From NCBI GenBank assembly GCA_019416775.1, contig DXWR01000068.1, positions 1 to 28,687 of the forward strand: 28,687 nt of DNA. Reading direction: 5' to 3'. The first letter of the stretch is position 1. Each line of letters starts with the position of its first letter. This document shows, one piece after another, positions 1-6,441 of this stretch. The position numbers and the translations under genes were made by a program. The notes beneath the pieces are model-generated. The model searched no databases. It was given only the letters and a program-made list of their open reading frames with translations, and was not told the DNA's origin. Source of the DNA: Oscillospiraceae bacterium (GTDB taxonomy: Bacteria; Bacillota; Clostridia; Oscillospirales; Ruminococcaceae).

Positions 1-44
1 CTTCTGCCTTGCACCCCTCCCGCCTTCTGAAAATAAATTCCCAT
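1..44 (-). CDS. Partial CDS, N-terminus of an unknown protein running off the left edge
   Basis: Only the first 14 codons are inside the window. An ATG at 44-42 on the minus strand opens a frame reading MGIYFQKAGGVQGR. It is preceded by an AAAGGTGG ribosome binding site with a 7-nt spacer, and the frame has no stop before the edge. A good promoter (TAGACA, 17 nt, TACAAT) lies upstream at 78-106. The gene is divergent from the XRE regulator and shares its operator region, so it is the likeliest regulatory target. Function cannot be assigned from this fragment. The call rests on the start signals, not on protein similarity. Confidence 0.45.
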   Translation of the reverse strand, partial: MGIYFQKAGGVQGR

Positions 45-77
45 AAAGCAACCACCTTTCTCTTTTTTGTTTTTCTT

Positions 78-106
78 ATTGTATCACAAAAAAGCGAAGT
101 TGTCTA
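78..106 (-). promoter_or_regulatory. Sigma-A-type promoter for the leftward partial gene
   Basis: On the minus strand a -35 TAGACA (106-101) and a -10 TACAAT (83-78) are separated by 17 nt, each matching the vegetative consensus at 5 of 6 positions. Transcription would start near position 71 and reach the ATG at 44. The -35 box is half of the inverted repeat at 100-119, so a protein bound there would block this promoter. Confidence 0.6.
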
Positions 107-119
107 TCTTCGTAGACAA
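100..119. promoter_or_regulatory. Perfect inverted-repeat operator, TTGTCTA-N6-TAGACAA
   Basis: Two 7-base half-sites in perfect inverted symmetry are separated by 6 bases. The site covers the -35 box of the leftward promoter and lies about 50 bp upstream of the start codon of the adjacent XRE-family regulator. The size and symmetry fit a dimeric HTH protein of that family. The regulator's binding here and autoregulation are inferred from position only. Confidence 0.55.
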
Positions 120-168
120 TTATTTTGAATATTCTTCGTACACTGATGCCTACAGGGAGGTTGCAGGC

Positions 169-429
169 ATGGTCGAATATAACCGATATGCAGTGGGACG
201 TGTGATACGGCAATTACGAAAAGAAAGACAGTTATCTCAGGAAGTGTTCAGCGGACTGACCGGACTGGCCCGCAGCCATTTGGCCATGATTGAAAGCGGG
301 CGGAAACAAGCTAACTTTGAAACCATCTGGCGCATTGCAGTGGCGTTTGATGTGCTGCCCCATGTACTGGTACAGCGAATCGAGGAAGAAGCGGTCAAGG
401 AACAAAGTCAATCACCACAGACAAAATAA
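169..429 (+). CDS. XRE/Cro-C1-type HTH transcriptional regulator, 86 aa
   Basis: A small DNA-binding protein made almost entirely of one HTH_3 domain (residues about 8-68). The recognition-helix region reads LARSHLAMIESGRKQANFET, typical of XRE repressors. A short acidic, Gln-rich tail follows. The frame extends upstream to 67, but I place the start at the ATG at 169: it has an AGGGAGG site (154-160) with an 8-nt spacer, and the longer version would add residues that belong to no HTH family and run through the operator. There is no sensor or peptidase domain, so an effector is not apparent. It is probably a repressor of itself and of the divergent gene through the inverted repeat at 100-119. 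Family is certain, target is inferred. Confidence 0.85.
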   Translation: MVEYNRYAVGRVIRQLRKERQLSQEVFSGLTGLARSHLAMIESGRKQANFETIWRIAVAFDVLPHVLVQRIEEEAVKEQSQSPQTK

Positions 430-431
430 TT

Positions 432-474
432 CAGCGGAGACCCGAACTCTTATACGGATCTCCGCTGTTTTTTA
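432..474 (+). terminator. Intrinsic terminator after the XRE gene
   Basis: A 9-bp perfect stem, CAGCGGAGA (432-440) with TCTCCGCTG (459-467), is followed directly by a run of seven T. It begins 2 nt after the stop codon. Confidence 0.9.
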
Positions 475-483
475 TCTTTTAAA

Positions 484-515
484 CATCAAAAAGAGCCGTC
501 CTTTCGGACAGCTCT
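484..515 (-). terminator. Intrinsic terminator of rny
   Basis: On the minus strand AGAGC-t-GTCC pairs with GGAC-g-GCTCT around a 4-nt loop (492-515). The T-rich tail TTTTTGATGTTT follows. It lies just past the rny stop codon and back-to-back with the XRE terminator. Confidence 0.85.
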
Positions 516-522
516 CGTGGGT

Positions 523-2103
523 TTATTTCGCATAATCCGTGACGCGGCTCTCCCGGATCAAATTGATTTTGATCTGGCCGGGATAACTCAGCTCGCTTTC
601 AATCCGCTTGGCCATTTCCCGGGCCGTGACCACCATTTTTTCGTCGTCCAGCACTTCCGGCTTGACAATCACCCGGATTTCCCGTCCGGCCTGGATGGCG
701 TATGCCTTCTCCACGCCTTCATAAGAACCGGCAATCTCTTCCAGTTTTTCCAGACGCTTGATAAAGCTTTCCACATTTTCACGCCGTGCGCCGGGACGGG
801 CTGCACTGATGGCGTCCGCCGCCTGCACCAAGCAGGCAATGACGGTTTTGGGCTCTACATCGTTGTGGTGAGCTTCCACTGCGTGAATCACTGCCGGGCT
901 TTCCTTAAACTTCCGGCACACATCCACGCCGATCTCCACATGGGAGCCTTCAATTTCATGGTTTAATGCCTTACCGATGTCGTGGAGCAACCCGGCACGG
1001 CGGGCAATGGCAGGGTCCACTCCCAATTCGCTGGCCATCATACCAGCCAGATGAGCCACTTCAATGGAGTGGTTCAGCACATTCTGCCCATAGCTGGTGC
1101 GGTAGCAAAGCCGTCCCAGCAGTTTCACAATTTCGGGGTGCAAACCGTGAACGTCAGTTTCTAAAACAGCCCGTTCCCCTTCGCTCTTAATCCGCTGTTC
1201 GATCTCCCGACGGGCTTTTTCCACTGTCTCCTCAATCCGAGAGGGATGAATCCGGCCGTCGGCAATGAGCTTTTCCAGAGTCAGTCTTGCCAGCTCCCGG
1301 CGCACCGGGTCAAAGCAGGACAAGGTAATGGCCTCAGGGGTGTCATCGATAATTAAGTCCACCCCGGTAAGAGTTTCGATCGCCCGAATATTCCGGCCTT
1401 CCCGGCCGATGATCCGGCCCTTCATCTCATCGTTGGGCAGGGCCACCACGCTGACAGTGGATTCGCTGACTTGATCAGCTGCACAGCGGGAAATGGCTAA
1501 GCTCACCAGTTCCCGGGCGCGCTGGTCACACTCGCTCTTCAGCTGCTGGTCGTAAGCGGCAATCTTTTGGGCTTTCTCATAAGCCAGATCGTCCTCCAAG
1601 GAGCTCAGCAACTGGGCTTTGGCTTCCTCTACAGTGAGCTGAGAGATCCGTTCCAAAGTCTGAATCTCGCTCTGGCAGAGCTGTTCAGCTTCTTCCAACT
1701 TCTTTTCCGCTTGTTTCAAGCGGTCGTTGAGTTTTTCTTCTTTCTTTTCCAGATTATCTGCTTTCCGATCCAGGTTTTCTTCCTTCTGCACCACGCGGCG
1801 CTCCTGGCGGGAAAGTTCACTGCGGCGATCCTTCAGCTCTTTGTCCGCCTCGCTGCGCTGGCGGTGAATTTCTTCTTGAGCTTCCAGAAGTGCCTCTTTT
1901 TTCTTGGTAGCAGCCTCTTTTTTGGCGTCTTCTACAATACGTTTGGCTTCTTCTTCGGCGGAGCCGATTTCGGCTTCAGCAATTTGTTTGCGATGTTCGG
2001 CTCCCCTCTGGAAGAAAACCTTTTTGCAAAAGATGCCCACTACTACCACGGCAATGGCCAGCACCACACAGAGCGCTGCCAATACGATGATAATTGGGTC
2101 CAT
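523..2103 (-). CDS. rny: Ribonuclease Y, membrane-anchored endoribonuclease
   Basis: RNase Y starts bulk mRNA decay and processing in Firmicutes by endonucleolytic cleavage of 5'-monophosphorylated RNA at the membrane. At 526 aa it is close to the 520 aa of the Bacillus subtilis enzyme. The order of parts is complete: an N-terminal transmembrane segment (about residues 3-24), a long highly charged coiled coil (about 30-190), a KH RNA-binding domain with the GREGRNIRAIE signature (near 225-260), and an HD metal-dependent domain with HSIEVAHLAG and LLHDIGKA (about 340-430). The frame is open to 2157, but the ATG at 2103 starts directly before the membrane anchor and has an AGGAGG site 12 nt upstream. 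The gene is monocistronic, facing away from the ribosomal protein cluster. I could not identify its promoter with confidence. Confidence 0.97.
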   Translation of the reverse strand: MDPIIIVLAALCVVLAIAVVVVGIFCKKVFFQRGAEHRKQIAEAEIGSAEEEAKRIVEDAKKEAATKKKEALLEAQEEIHRQRSEADKELKDRRSELSRQERRVVQKEENLDRKADNLEKKEEKLNDRLKQAEKKLEEAEQLCQSEIQTLERISQLTVEEAKAQLLSSLEDDLAYEKAQKIAAYDQQLKSECDQRARELVSLAISRCAADQVSESTVSVVALPNDEMKGRIIGREGRNIRAIETLTGVDLIIDDTPEAITLSCFDPVRRELARLTLEKLIADGRIHPSRIEETVEKARREIEQRIKSEGERAVLETDVHGLHPEIVKLLGRLCYRTSYGQNVLNHSIEVAHLAGMMASELGVDPAIARRAGLLHDIGKALNHEIEGSHVEIGVDVCRKFKESPAVIHAVEAHHNDVEPKTVIACLVQAADAISAARPGARRENVESFIKRLEKLEEIAGSYEGVEKAYAIQAGREIRVIVKPEVLDDEKMVVTAREMAKRIESELSYPGQIKINLIRESRVTDYAK

Positions 2104-2629
2104 CTTGGTTTGTTTCCTCCTAAACAAGATTGAGGGTGTGCCGTCCCGTTGCGGCAAATGGACTTATGTGTATCGAGAACGAAGCATTATTCCGATAAAA
2201 TGATGCGTCTATCCAGCAAACCCATCGGCCGTCGTGACGGCTGCGGATGCCCCCGCAGATGCGGGAAAAAAGTTGTTCCGTTTACGAAAAAGAATCGGCG
2301 GAACCGGAAAAATCCGTTGAACGAAAGGTTCTCGGCCACCTTCCGGCGCCTGAAAACAAGGCTCTGCCGAAAAAAGAAACCAGCTTTTCATTTGGCAGCT
2401 GATGCAGGGCAGCCCCACCATATCGAAAGGGCAAAACACCGCCAGCAAAAAAGCGTCAAAATGTTCCATTTTTCAAACAGTCCTAGGGTTCCTCATCTAT
2501 TTTACTTGCTTGGGAAGTAATTGTCAAGAACATTTCAAGAAAACTGTCCAGAACAGGGCGATAAAATCCGTTCTCCTTGGTCAAAAACACCAAACTGCAA
2601 AATGCGGCTCCAAAAGGGGAAAAAACCGA
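2104..2629. other. Long intergenic spacer between rny and the rpmG promoter; no gene recognised
   Basis: About 0.53 kb separates the divergent genes. I find no tRNA, no recognisable structured RNA such as RNase P, SRP or tmRNA, and no protein frame with both a ribosome binding site and recognisable sequence. It contains short palindromes, for example GCCGTC-gt-GACGGC near 2229-2242, and a CCCGC/GCGGG stem near 2261-2274. Part of it is presumably a long 5' leader and promoter of rny. An 86-codon minus-strand frame at 2209-2469 lacks a ribosome binding site and was not called. Confidence 0.5.
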
Positions 2630-2659
2630 TTGACAGCCCTTGCGGGAATATGTTACAAT
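2630..2659 (+). promoter_or_regulatory. Strong promoter of the rpmG-secE-nusG cluster
   Basis: A perfect -35 TTGACA (2630-2635) and a -10 TACAAT (2654-2659) are spaced by 18 nt, and TGT directly before the -10 makes it an extended -10. The predicted start near 2666 gives a leader of about 105 nt before rpmG. Confidence 0.85.
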
Positions 2660-2665
2660 AGCTAG

Positions 2666-2769
2666 TACCTCGAAGAGGTTTCTTTTTTTGCCTTCTTTTA
2701 TCGGGAGGAAGGCAAAAAAGATCCTTGGAGGGAGGCAAAAAACGATCCGATTTCATAGGAGGTGCCGAT
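2666..2769 (+). promoter_or_regulatory. Structured 5' leader of rpmG with hairpin and tandem repeat
   Basis: The leader holds a 12-bp perfect stem, TTTTTTGCCTTC (2684-2695) with GAAGGCAAAAAA (2708-2719), and a 12-nt loop. The right arm belongs to an imperfect tandem repeat of about 24 nt: GGAGG-A-AGGCAAAAAA-GATCC, then GGAGG-G-AGGCAAAAAA-C-GATCC (about 2704-2747). The second copy can partly replace the right arm in pairing with the poly-T arm. I do not recognise it as a named ribosomal-protein leader. A switch or decoy translation-initiation function is only inferred. Confidence 0.5.
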
Positions 2770-2919
2770 ATGCGAGTTAAAGTTACCTTGGCCTGCACTG
2801 AGTGCAAGCAGCGCAACTATAACACCATGAAGAACAAGAAAAATGATCCCGACCGGTTGGAGATGCGCAAGTACTGCCGGTTCTGCCGCAAGCACACCGT
2901 TCATAGGGAAACCAAGTAA
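2770..2919 (+). CDS. rpmG: Large-subunit ribosomal protein L33 (bL33)
   Basis: A 49-aa basic protein of the 50S subunit. It has the usual L33 opening (RVKVTLACTECKQRNY) and two CxxC pairs (CTEC and CRFC) that form a zinc ribbon, so this is the Zn-binding paralogue type. The upstream TTG at 2725 in the same frame was rejected: the ATG at 2770 has a perfect AGGAGG (2757-2762) and gives the family length. It leads the translation/secretion cluster and lies 14 nt before secE. Because L33 genes often occur in zinc-dependent and zinc-free versions, a second copy elsewhere in the genome would be expected in some relatives. Confidence 0.96.
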   Translation: MRVKVTLACTECKQRNYNTMKNKKNDPDRLEMRKYCRFCRKHTVHRETK

Positions 2920-2933
2920 AGGAGGGTTTTGCC

Positions 2934-3218
2934 ATGGCAAAGGATTCTGCGGACAAGAAGCAGGAAAAGCTCACCAAGAGCGAAAAGAAAGCTGCTGACA
3001 AAAAATCCGCCCAGAAGAAGAAAAAGGCAAACCCGTTCCAAAAGTTCATCCGCTACTGCAAGGATCTGAAGAGTGAAATCAAAAAGGTGGTTTGGCCCAG
3101 CGCCAAGCAGATCAAGAACAACAGCATTGTTGTATTGACCTTTGTGGTGATCAGCGCCGTGTTCTTAAGCCTCATCGATTTGGGCCTGGGACAGCTGGTA
3201 GCACTGGTCTTTGGATGA
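2934..3218 (+). CDS. secE: Preprotein translocase subunit SecE
   Basis: SecE is the small essential clamp subunit of the SecYEG channel. The 94-aa protein has a long Lys-rich cytoplasmic N-terminus (residues 1-36), the conserved amphipathic segment with EIKKVVWPSAKQ (about 48-60), and a single C-terminal transmembrane helix (about 64-90). It is longer than minimal Gram-positive SecE proteins only through the basic N-terminal extension. The ATG at 2934 has AAAGGAGGG upstream. It sits between rpmG and nusG, the conserved order in Firmicutes and beyond. Confidence 0.95.
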   Translation: MAKDSADKKQEKLTKSEKKAADKKSAQKKKKANPFQKFIRYCKDLKSEIKKVVWPSAKQIKNNSIVVLTFVVISAVFLSLIDLGLGQLVALVFG

Positions 3219-3270
3219 TTTCCCTTCATCCCAACTGTAAGTCACGAGAGAAAGGAACGATCCCCGGTTT

Positions 3271-3789
3271 ATGGAAGAGGCAAAATGGTATGTGATCCAC
3301 ACCTATTCCGGATATGAGAACAAGGTGTCTCACAGCATCGAGAATATGGTGGAAAACCACAATTTGCAGGATCTGATCCTGGAAGTCAAAGTTCCCATGG
3401 AAAAGGTGGAGGAACACAAAGACAACGAGGTGAAGATTGTAGAACGGAAGGTATTTCCGGGCTATGTGCTGGTGAAGATGATTCTCAACGACGACACCCA
3501 CTATATGATCCGCAGCATTCGCGGAGTCACCGGTTTTGTGGGTACTTCCACCGACCCTGTCCCTCTCACCGATCGTGAGGTGAAGCGGTTGGGCGTGGAA
3601 ACTGTTCGTTCTCAGGTGGACTACCAGGTGGGAGACACCGTCAACATTACTGCCGGTCCCATGTCCGGTTTCTCTGGCATGGTGAACTCCCTGAATGTGG
3701 CGGAAAACAAAGTCACGGTTGTGGTTTCCATGTTTGGCCGGGAAACTCCGGTAGATCTGGAGCTTGCCCAGGTAAAAAAGGTAGACTGA
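3271..3789 (+). CDS. nusG: Transcription termination/antitermination factor NusG
   Basis: NusG binds the RNA polymerase clamp and couples elongation, pausing and termination to translation. At 172 aa it has the usual length. The NGN domain (about 1-110) begins with EEAKWYVIHTYSGYENKV and includes VFPGYVLVKM and the IRGVTGFVG segment. The KOW domain (about 120-172) contains GDTVNITAGPMSGFSG. It is 52 nt downstream of secE and is followed by a structured leader before rplK, suggesting a boundary where expression of the upstream genes and of L11/L1 is separately tuned. Confidence 0.97.
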   Translation: MEEAKWYVIHTYSGYENKVSHSIENMVENHNLQDLILEVKVPMEKVEEHKDNEVKIVERKVFPGYVLVKMILNDDTHYMIRSIRGVTGFVGTSTDPVPLTDREVKRLGVETVRSQVDYQVGDTVNITAGPMSGFSGMVNSLNVAENKVTVVVSMFGRETPVDLELAQVKKVD

Positions 3790-3938
3790 GCCGATACCGG
3801 TTTACCGAAACCGGCGTAATTCGCCGGACTATCCAATGCCGGTTAATGCCGGCGTAGCGCTTTTGAAAAAGCGCATTTGTGGGAGGAACGAAAGTAAGTT
3901 TGTTCCGCCGTCACCACGATTGATTTGGAGGTATTTTT
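3790..3938 (+). promoter_or_regulatory. Multi-hairpin leader upstream of rplK
   Basis: The 149-nt spacer carries a series of hairpins built on repeated CCGG blocks. They are CCGGTTT/AAACCGG (3797-3814), CCGGCG/CGCCGG (3811-3827), GCCGG/CCGGC (3838-3853), GCGCTTT/AAAGCGC (3857-3874) and GGAAC/GTTCC (about 3885-3906). The first two share bases 3811-3814 and so exclude each other. No run of T follows, so this is not an obvious terminator. L1 feedback on the rplK-rplA mRNA is known in bacteria, but I cannot match these stems to its binding site with confidence. Confidence 0.5.
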
Positions 3939-4364
3939 ATGGCTCAAAAAGTAACTGGTTACATTAAACTGCAAATTCCCGCCGGCAAAGCAACTCCGGC
4001 GCCCCCGGTTGGTCCTGCTCTGGGCCAGCACGGTGTGAACATTATGGCGTTCACCAAGGAATTCAACGAACGCACCAAGAACGACATTGGCCTGATCATC
4101 CCTGTGGTTATCACTGTATTCGCCGACCGTTCCTTCACTTTCGTCACCAAAACCCCTCCGGCTGCTGTGCTGATCAAGAAGGCTTGCGGTATTGAAAGCG
4201 GTTCCGGCGTTCCCAATAAGACCAAGGTCGCCAAGATCACGCGCGAACAGGTGCAGAAAATCGCAGAAACCAAGATGCCTGACCTGAACGCTTCCAGTGT
4301 AGAAAGCGCCATCAGCATGATCTGCGGCACCGCTCGTTCCATGGGTGTTGAAGTCGTTGACTGA
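3939..4364 (+). CDS. rplK: Large-subunit ribosomal protein L11 (uL11)
   Basis: L11 is part of the GTPase-associated centre, binding 23S rRNA helices 43-44 near the L10/L12 stalk. The 141-aa protein is full length. The N-terminal domain has YIKLQIPAGKATPAPPVGPALGQHGVNIM. The C-terminal rRNA-binding domain ends with the conserved SSVESAISMICGTARSMGVEV. The start is fixed by TTGGAGG 9-15 nt upstream of the ATG at 3939. It is coupled to rplA, 59 nt downstream, with no terminator between. Confidence 0.98.
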   Translation: MAQKVTGYIKLQIPAGKATPAPPVGPALGQHGVNIMAFTKEFNERTKNDIGLIIPVVITVFADRSFTFVTKTPPAAVLIKKACGIESGSGVPNKTKVAKITREQVQKIAETKMPDLNASSVESAISMICGTARSMGVEVVD

Positions 4365-4423
4365 TCGACCCCTGGTGGGAGGAAAATTCCGTTAATTACC
4401 ACTTTTAGGGAGGAACAAGACTA

Positions 4424-5119
4424 ATGAAACATGGTAAAAGATATGTAACAAGCGCTAAGACCATTGAGCGCAACAAGCTGTATGAAGTAGAAGACGCTGT
4501 AAAGATGGTGTGCGACACCTCTAAGGCAAAGTTCGACGAAACCGTAGAACTCCACGTCCGTCTGGGCGTTGACTCCCGTCACGCTGACCAGCAGGTTCGC
4601 GGTGCCGTAGTTCTGCCCAACGGCACCGGTAAAACTGTCCGGGTTCTGGCTTTCTGCAAGGGCAACAATGTTGATGCTGCTCTGGCTGCTGGCGCAGACT
4701 ATGCCGGAAGCGACGAATATGTACAGAAGATCCAGGGCGAAGGCTGGATGGATTTCGACGTGGTAATCGCTACCCCTGATATGATGGGCGTGGTTGGCCG
4801 TCTGGGTAAAATCCTGGGCCCCCGTGGCTTGATGCCCTCTCCCAAGGCTGGTACCGTGACCCCCGACGTGGCAAAGGCTGTGACCGAAGCCAAAGCCGGT
4901 AAGATCGAATACCGTCTGGACAAGACCAACATCATCCACTGCCCCATCGGCAAGGCCAGCTTTGGTCCCGAAAAGCTCCAGCAGAACCTGGAAGCTTTGA
5001 TGGACGCCATCGTCAAGGCAAAACCCGCTGCCGCCAAAGGCCAGTATATTAAGTCCTGCGTGGTTGCTTCCACTATGGGTCCCGGCATTAAGGTCAGCAC
5101 CTCTAAGTACGGTGTGTAA
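4424..5119 (+). CDS. rplA: Large-subunit ribosomal protein L1 (uL1)
   Basis: L1 forms the mobile stalk at the E-site and in many bacteria represses its own rplK-rplA message. The 231-aa protein has the standard two-domain pattern: the opening GKRYVTSAKTIERNKLYEVEDA, then the inserted domain with GTGKTVRVLAF, and the conserved GRLGKILGPRGLMPSPKAGTVT segment (about residues 125-145). It ends with TSKYGV. A good AGGGAGG site precedes the ATG at 4424. The gene ends at a terminator whose loop and right arm overlap the next promoter. Confidence 0.98.
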   Translation: MKHGKRYVTSAKTIERNKLYEVEDAVKMVCDTSKAKFDETVELHVRLGVDSRHADQQVRGAVVLPNGTGKTVRVLAFCKGNNVDAALAAGADYAGSDEYVQKIQGEGWMDFDVVIATPDMMGVVGRLGKILGPRGLMPSPKAGTVTPDVAKAVTEAKAGKIEYRLDKTNIIHCPIGKASFGPEKLQQNLEALMDAIVKAKPAAAKGQYIKSCVVASTMGPGIKVSTSKYGV

Positions 5120-5154
5120 TCTTTTCTGAACAAGTTACAAATTGTAGAAAATTT

Positions 5155-5188
5155 CCCCGGCTCAACACTTGACAGCCGGGGGATTTTT
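5155..5188 (+). terminator. Terminator of rplK-rplA, overlapping the rplJ promoter
   Basis: An 8-bp perfect stem, CCCCGGCT (5155-5162) with AGCCGGGG (5174-5181), is followed by GA and five T. The -35 box of the rplJL promoter (5169-5174) lies in the loop and at the base of the right arm. Confidence 0.8.
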
Positions 5189-5197
5189 ATGTATACT
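5169..5197 (+). promoter_or_regulatory. Promoter of rplJ-rplL
   Basis: A perfect TTGACA (5169-5174) and a TATACT (5192-5197) are separated by 17 nt. The start predicted near 5204 fits the beginning of the L10 leader. Confidence 0.85.
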
Positions 5198-5203
5198 AAA
5201 AAT

Positions 5204-5348
5204 GCTGTATTTTTCTAAAGACAGCAGGTGAGGGGTTGTCCCTATAATTGATCGGTGCTGTCACCGTTCCGCCTGCCGAGGGAAAGTCGGAAAGAAAATT
5301 GTGTCTACACTGCCTTTCTGCTTTCTATTTCAAGCGGGAAGGCTTTTT
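5204..5348 (+). promoter_or_regulatory. Ribosomal protein L10 leader with transcription attenuator
   Basis: The leader shows the elements known for the L10 leader family of Firmicutes. There is an AAAGACAGCAGGTG strand (about 5217-5230) pairing with GCCTGCCGAGGG (about 5271-5282), which forms the L10(L12) binding core. A downstream terminator stem pairs 5312-5323 with 5332-5343 (12 pairs, two of them G-U) around an 8-nt loop and runs straight into TTTTT (5344-5348). A segment near 5288-5295 (GGAAAG) is complementary to the left arm of the terminator and could serve as antiterminator. By the known mechanism, excess L10-L12 complex binding favours termination before rplJ. Confidence 0.85.
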
Positions 5349-5403
5349 CTCTCCCGATTTCTTTGAAAAATCAGAGAATATCCATCCGGAGGTGAAATCA
5401 TTC

Positions 5404-5928
5404 ATGCCAAGCGCAACTATTCTCAGCGAAAAGCAAAAATACGTGGCAGATCTGGCCGAACAGCTCAAAAACGCTGTAGCCGGTGTGATCGTGGACTACC
5501 GCGGCATCAACGTCGCTGACGACACCGCTCTCCGTAAGGAGCTGCGGGAAGCCGGAGTGAAGTACACCGTGGTGAAAAACACCATGCTGCGGCTGGCTAC
5601 CCGGGAAGTTGGTCTGGACGTAGAGAGCGCGTTGGAAGGTACTACTGCTCTGGCCACCAGCGACAACGACTATGTAGCCGCTGCCAAGATCCTGTGCAAG
5701 TATGCTGACGCTCACGAAAACTTCAACATTAAGCTGGGCTTCATGGACGGGGAAGTTCTGGACGCTGCCAAGGTGCAGGAACTGGGCAACCTGCCTTCCA
5801 AGGAAGAACTGCTCACTCAGTTGGTCTATGTGCTGTCTGCTCCCATGCGGGGCCTGGCTGTCTCCCTCAACGAGATCGCCAAGAAGCAGGGCGGCGAGAC
5901 CGGCGAAACCGAGGAAGCTACCGCGTAA
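5404..5928 (+). CDS. rplJ: Large-subunit ribosomal protein L10 (uL10)
   Basis: L10 anchors L7/L12 dimers to the ribosomal stalk through its C-terminal helix and binds 23S rRNA with its N-terminal domain. The 174-aa protein has the typical early segments VADLAEQLKNAVAGVIVDYRGI and KYTVVKNTMLRLA. It ends in an acidic tail after LAVSLNEIAKKQG. The same frame is open back to 5248, across the attenuator, but the ATG at 5404 has GGAGGTGA at 5388-5395 and gives the family length. It is 57 nt from rplL and is controlled by the leader at 5204-5348. Confidence 0.97.
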   Translation: MPSATILSEKQKYVADLAEQLKNAVAGVIVDYRGINVADDTALRKELREAGVKYTVVKNTMLRLATREVGLDVESALEGTTALATSDNDYVAAAKILCKYADAHENFNIKLGFMDGEVLDAAKVQELGNLPSKEELLTQLVYVLSAPMRGLAVSLNEIAKKQGGETGETEEATA

Positions 5929-5985
5929 TCTTTGCGGTATTTCCGCCTAATTGGAAAAAACTACAAATTTATGGAGGTACTCATC

Positions 5986-6357
5986 ATGGCTGATGTAGCA
6001 AAGTTTATTGAAGAGATCAAGTCCCTCACTGTTCTGGAACTGAACGAACTGGTGAAGGCCATCGAAGAAGAATTCGGCGTTAGCGCTTCTGCCGCTGTTA
6101 TGGTGGCTGGCGCTGCCGGTGCCGGCGCTGCTGCTGCCGAAGAAAAGACTGAGTTCGACGTTGTGCTGAAGGAAATGGGCGATCAGAAGATGGCCGTTAT
6201 CAAGGCTGTCCGCACCATCACCGGCCTGGGTCTGAAGGAAGCCAAGGCTGCTGTGGAAAGCGCTCCCACCACTCTGAAGGAAGCTGTGTCCAAGGACGAA
6301 GCCGAAGACATCAAGAAGCAGCTGGAAGAAGTTGGCGCTGTGGTGGAACTCAAGTAA
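5986..6357 (+). CDS. rplL: Large-subunit ribosomal protein L7/L12 (bL12)
   Basis: This is the multicopy stalk protein that recruits and activates translational GTPases. At 123 aa it has an N-terminal dimerisation domain (about 1-32), an Ala/Gly-rich hinge (about 37-52, AGAAGAGAAAAEE) and the C-terminal factor-binding domain with KMAVIKAVRTITGLGLKEAKAAVE. The frame is open from 5932, but the ATG at 5986 follows GGAGG by 8 nt and starts the conserved MADVAKFIEEIKSL. In most bacteria rpoB follows. Here a strong terminator and an unrelated gene follow instead. Confidence 0.98.
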   Translation: MADVAKFIEEIKSLTVLELNELVKAIEEEFGVSASAAVMVAGAAGAGAAAAEEKTEFDVVLKEMGDQKMAVIKAVRTITGLGLKEAKAAVESAPTTLKEAVSKDEAEDIKKQLEEVGAVVELK

Positions 6358-6381
6358 GTTTCCCCTTCCCAATAAGTACAC

Positions 6382-6424
6382 AAAAAGGCAACGGAGTTTC
6401 GATTCCGCTGCCTTTTTCTTTTTT
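6382..6424 (+). terminator. Strong intrinsic terminator after rplL
   Basis: AAAAAGGCA-a-CGGA (6382-6395) pairs with TCCG-c-TGCCTTTTT (6404-6417), interrupted by a single A/C mismatch, and runs into a T-rich tail. Confidence 0.92.
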
Positions 6425-6441
6425 ATTATGAAACAAAAATC

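Noticed and set aside
1567..2133. Long rightward open frame over the 5' part of rny
   Set aside because: It is a Phe/Leu-rich shadow of the rny coiled coil on the opposite strand. The minus-strand product is an unmistakable RNase Y.
2209..2469. An 86-codon minus-strand open frame in the rny-rpmG spacer
   Set aside because: There is no ribosome binding site before its ATG, the composition is low in typical coding features, and the protein resembles no family I know.
2512..2520. Palindrome TTACTT...AAGTAA upstream of the rpmG promoter as an operator
   Set aside because: It is short, about 110 bp from the -35 and has no regulator nearby, so chance occurrence is likely.
5248..5403. Extended N-terminus for L10
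   Set aside because: The extra 52 residues cross the L10 leader attenuator, and the normal start with a good ribosome binding site is at 5404.
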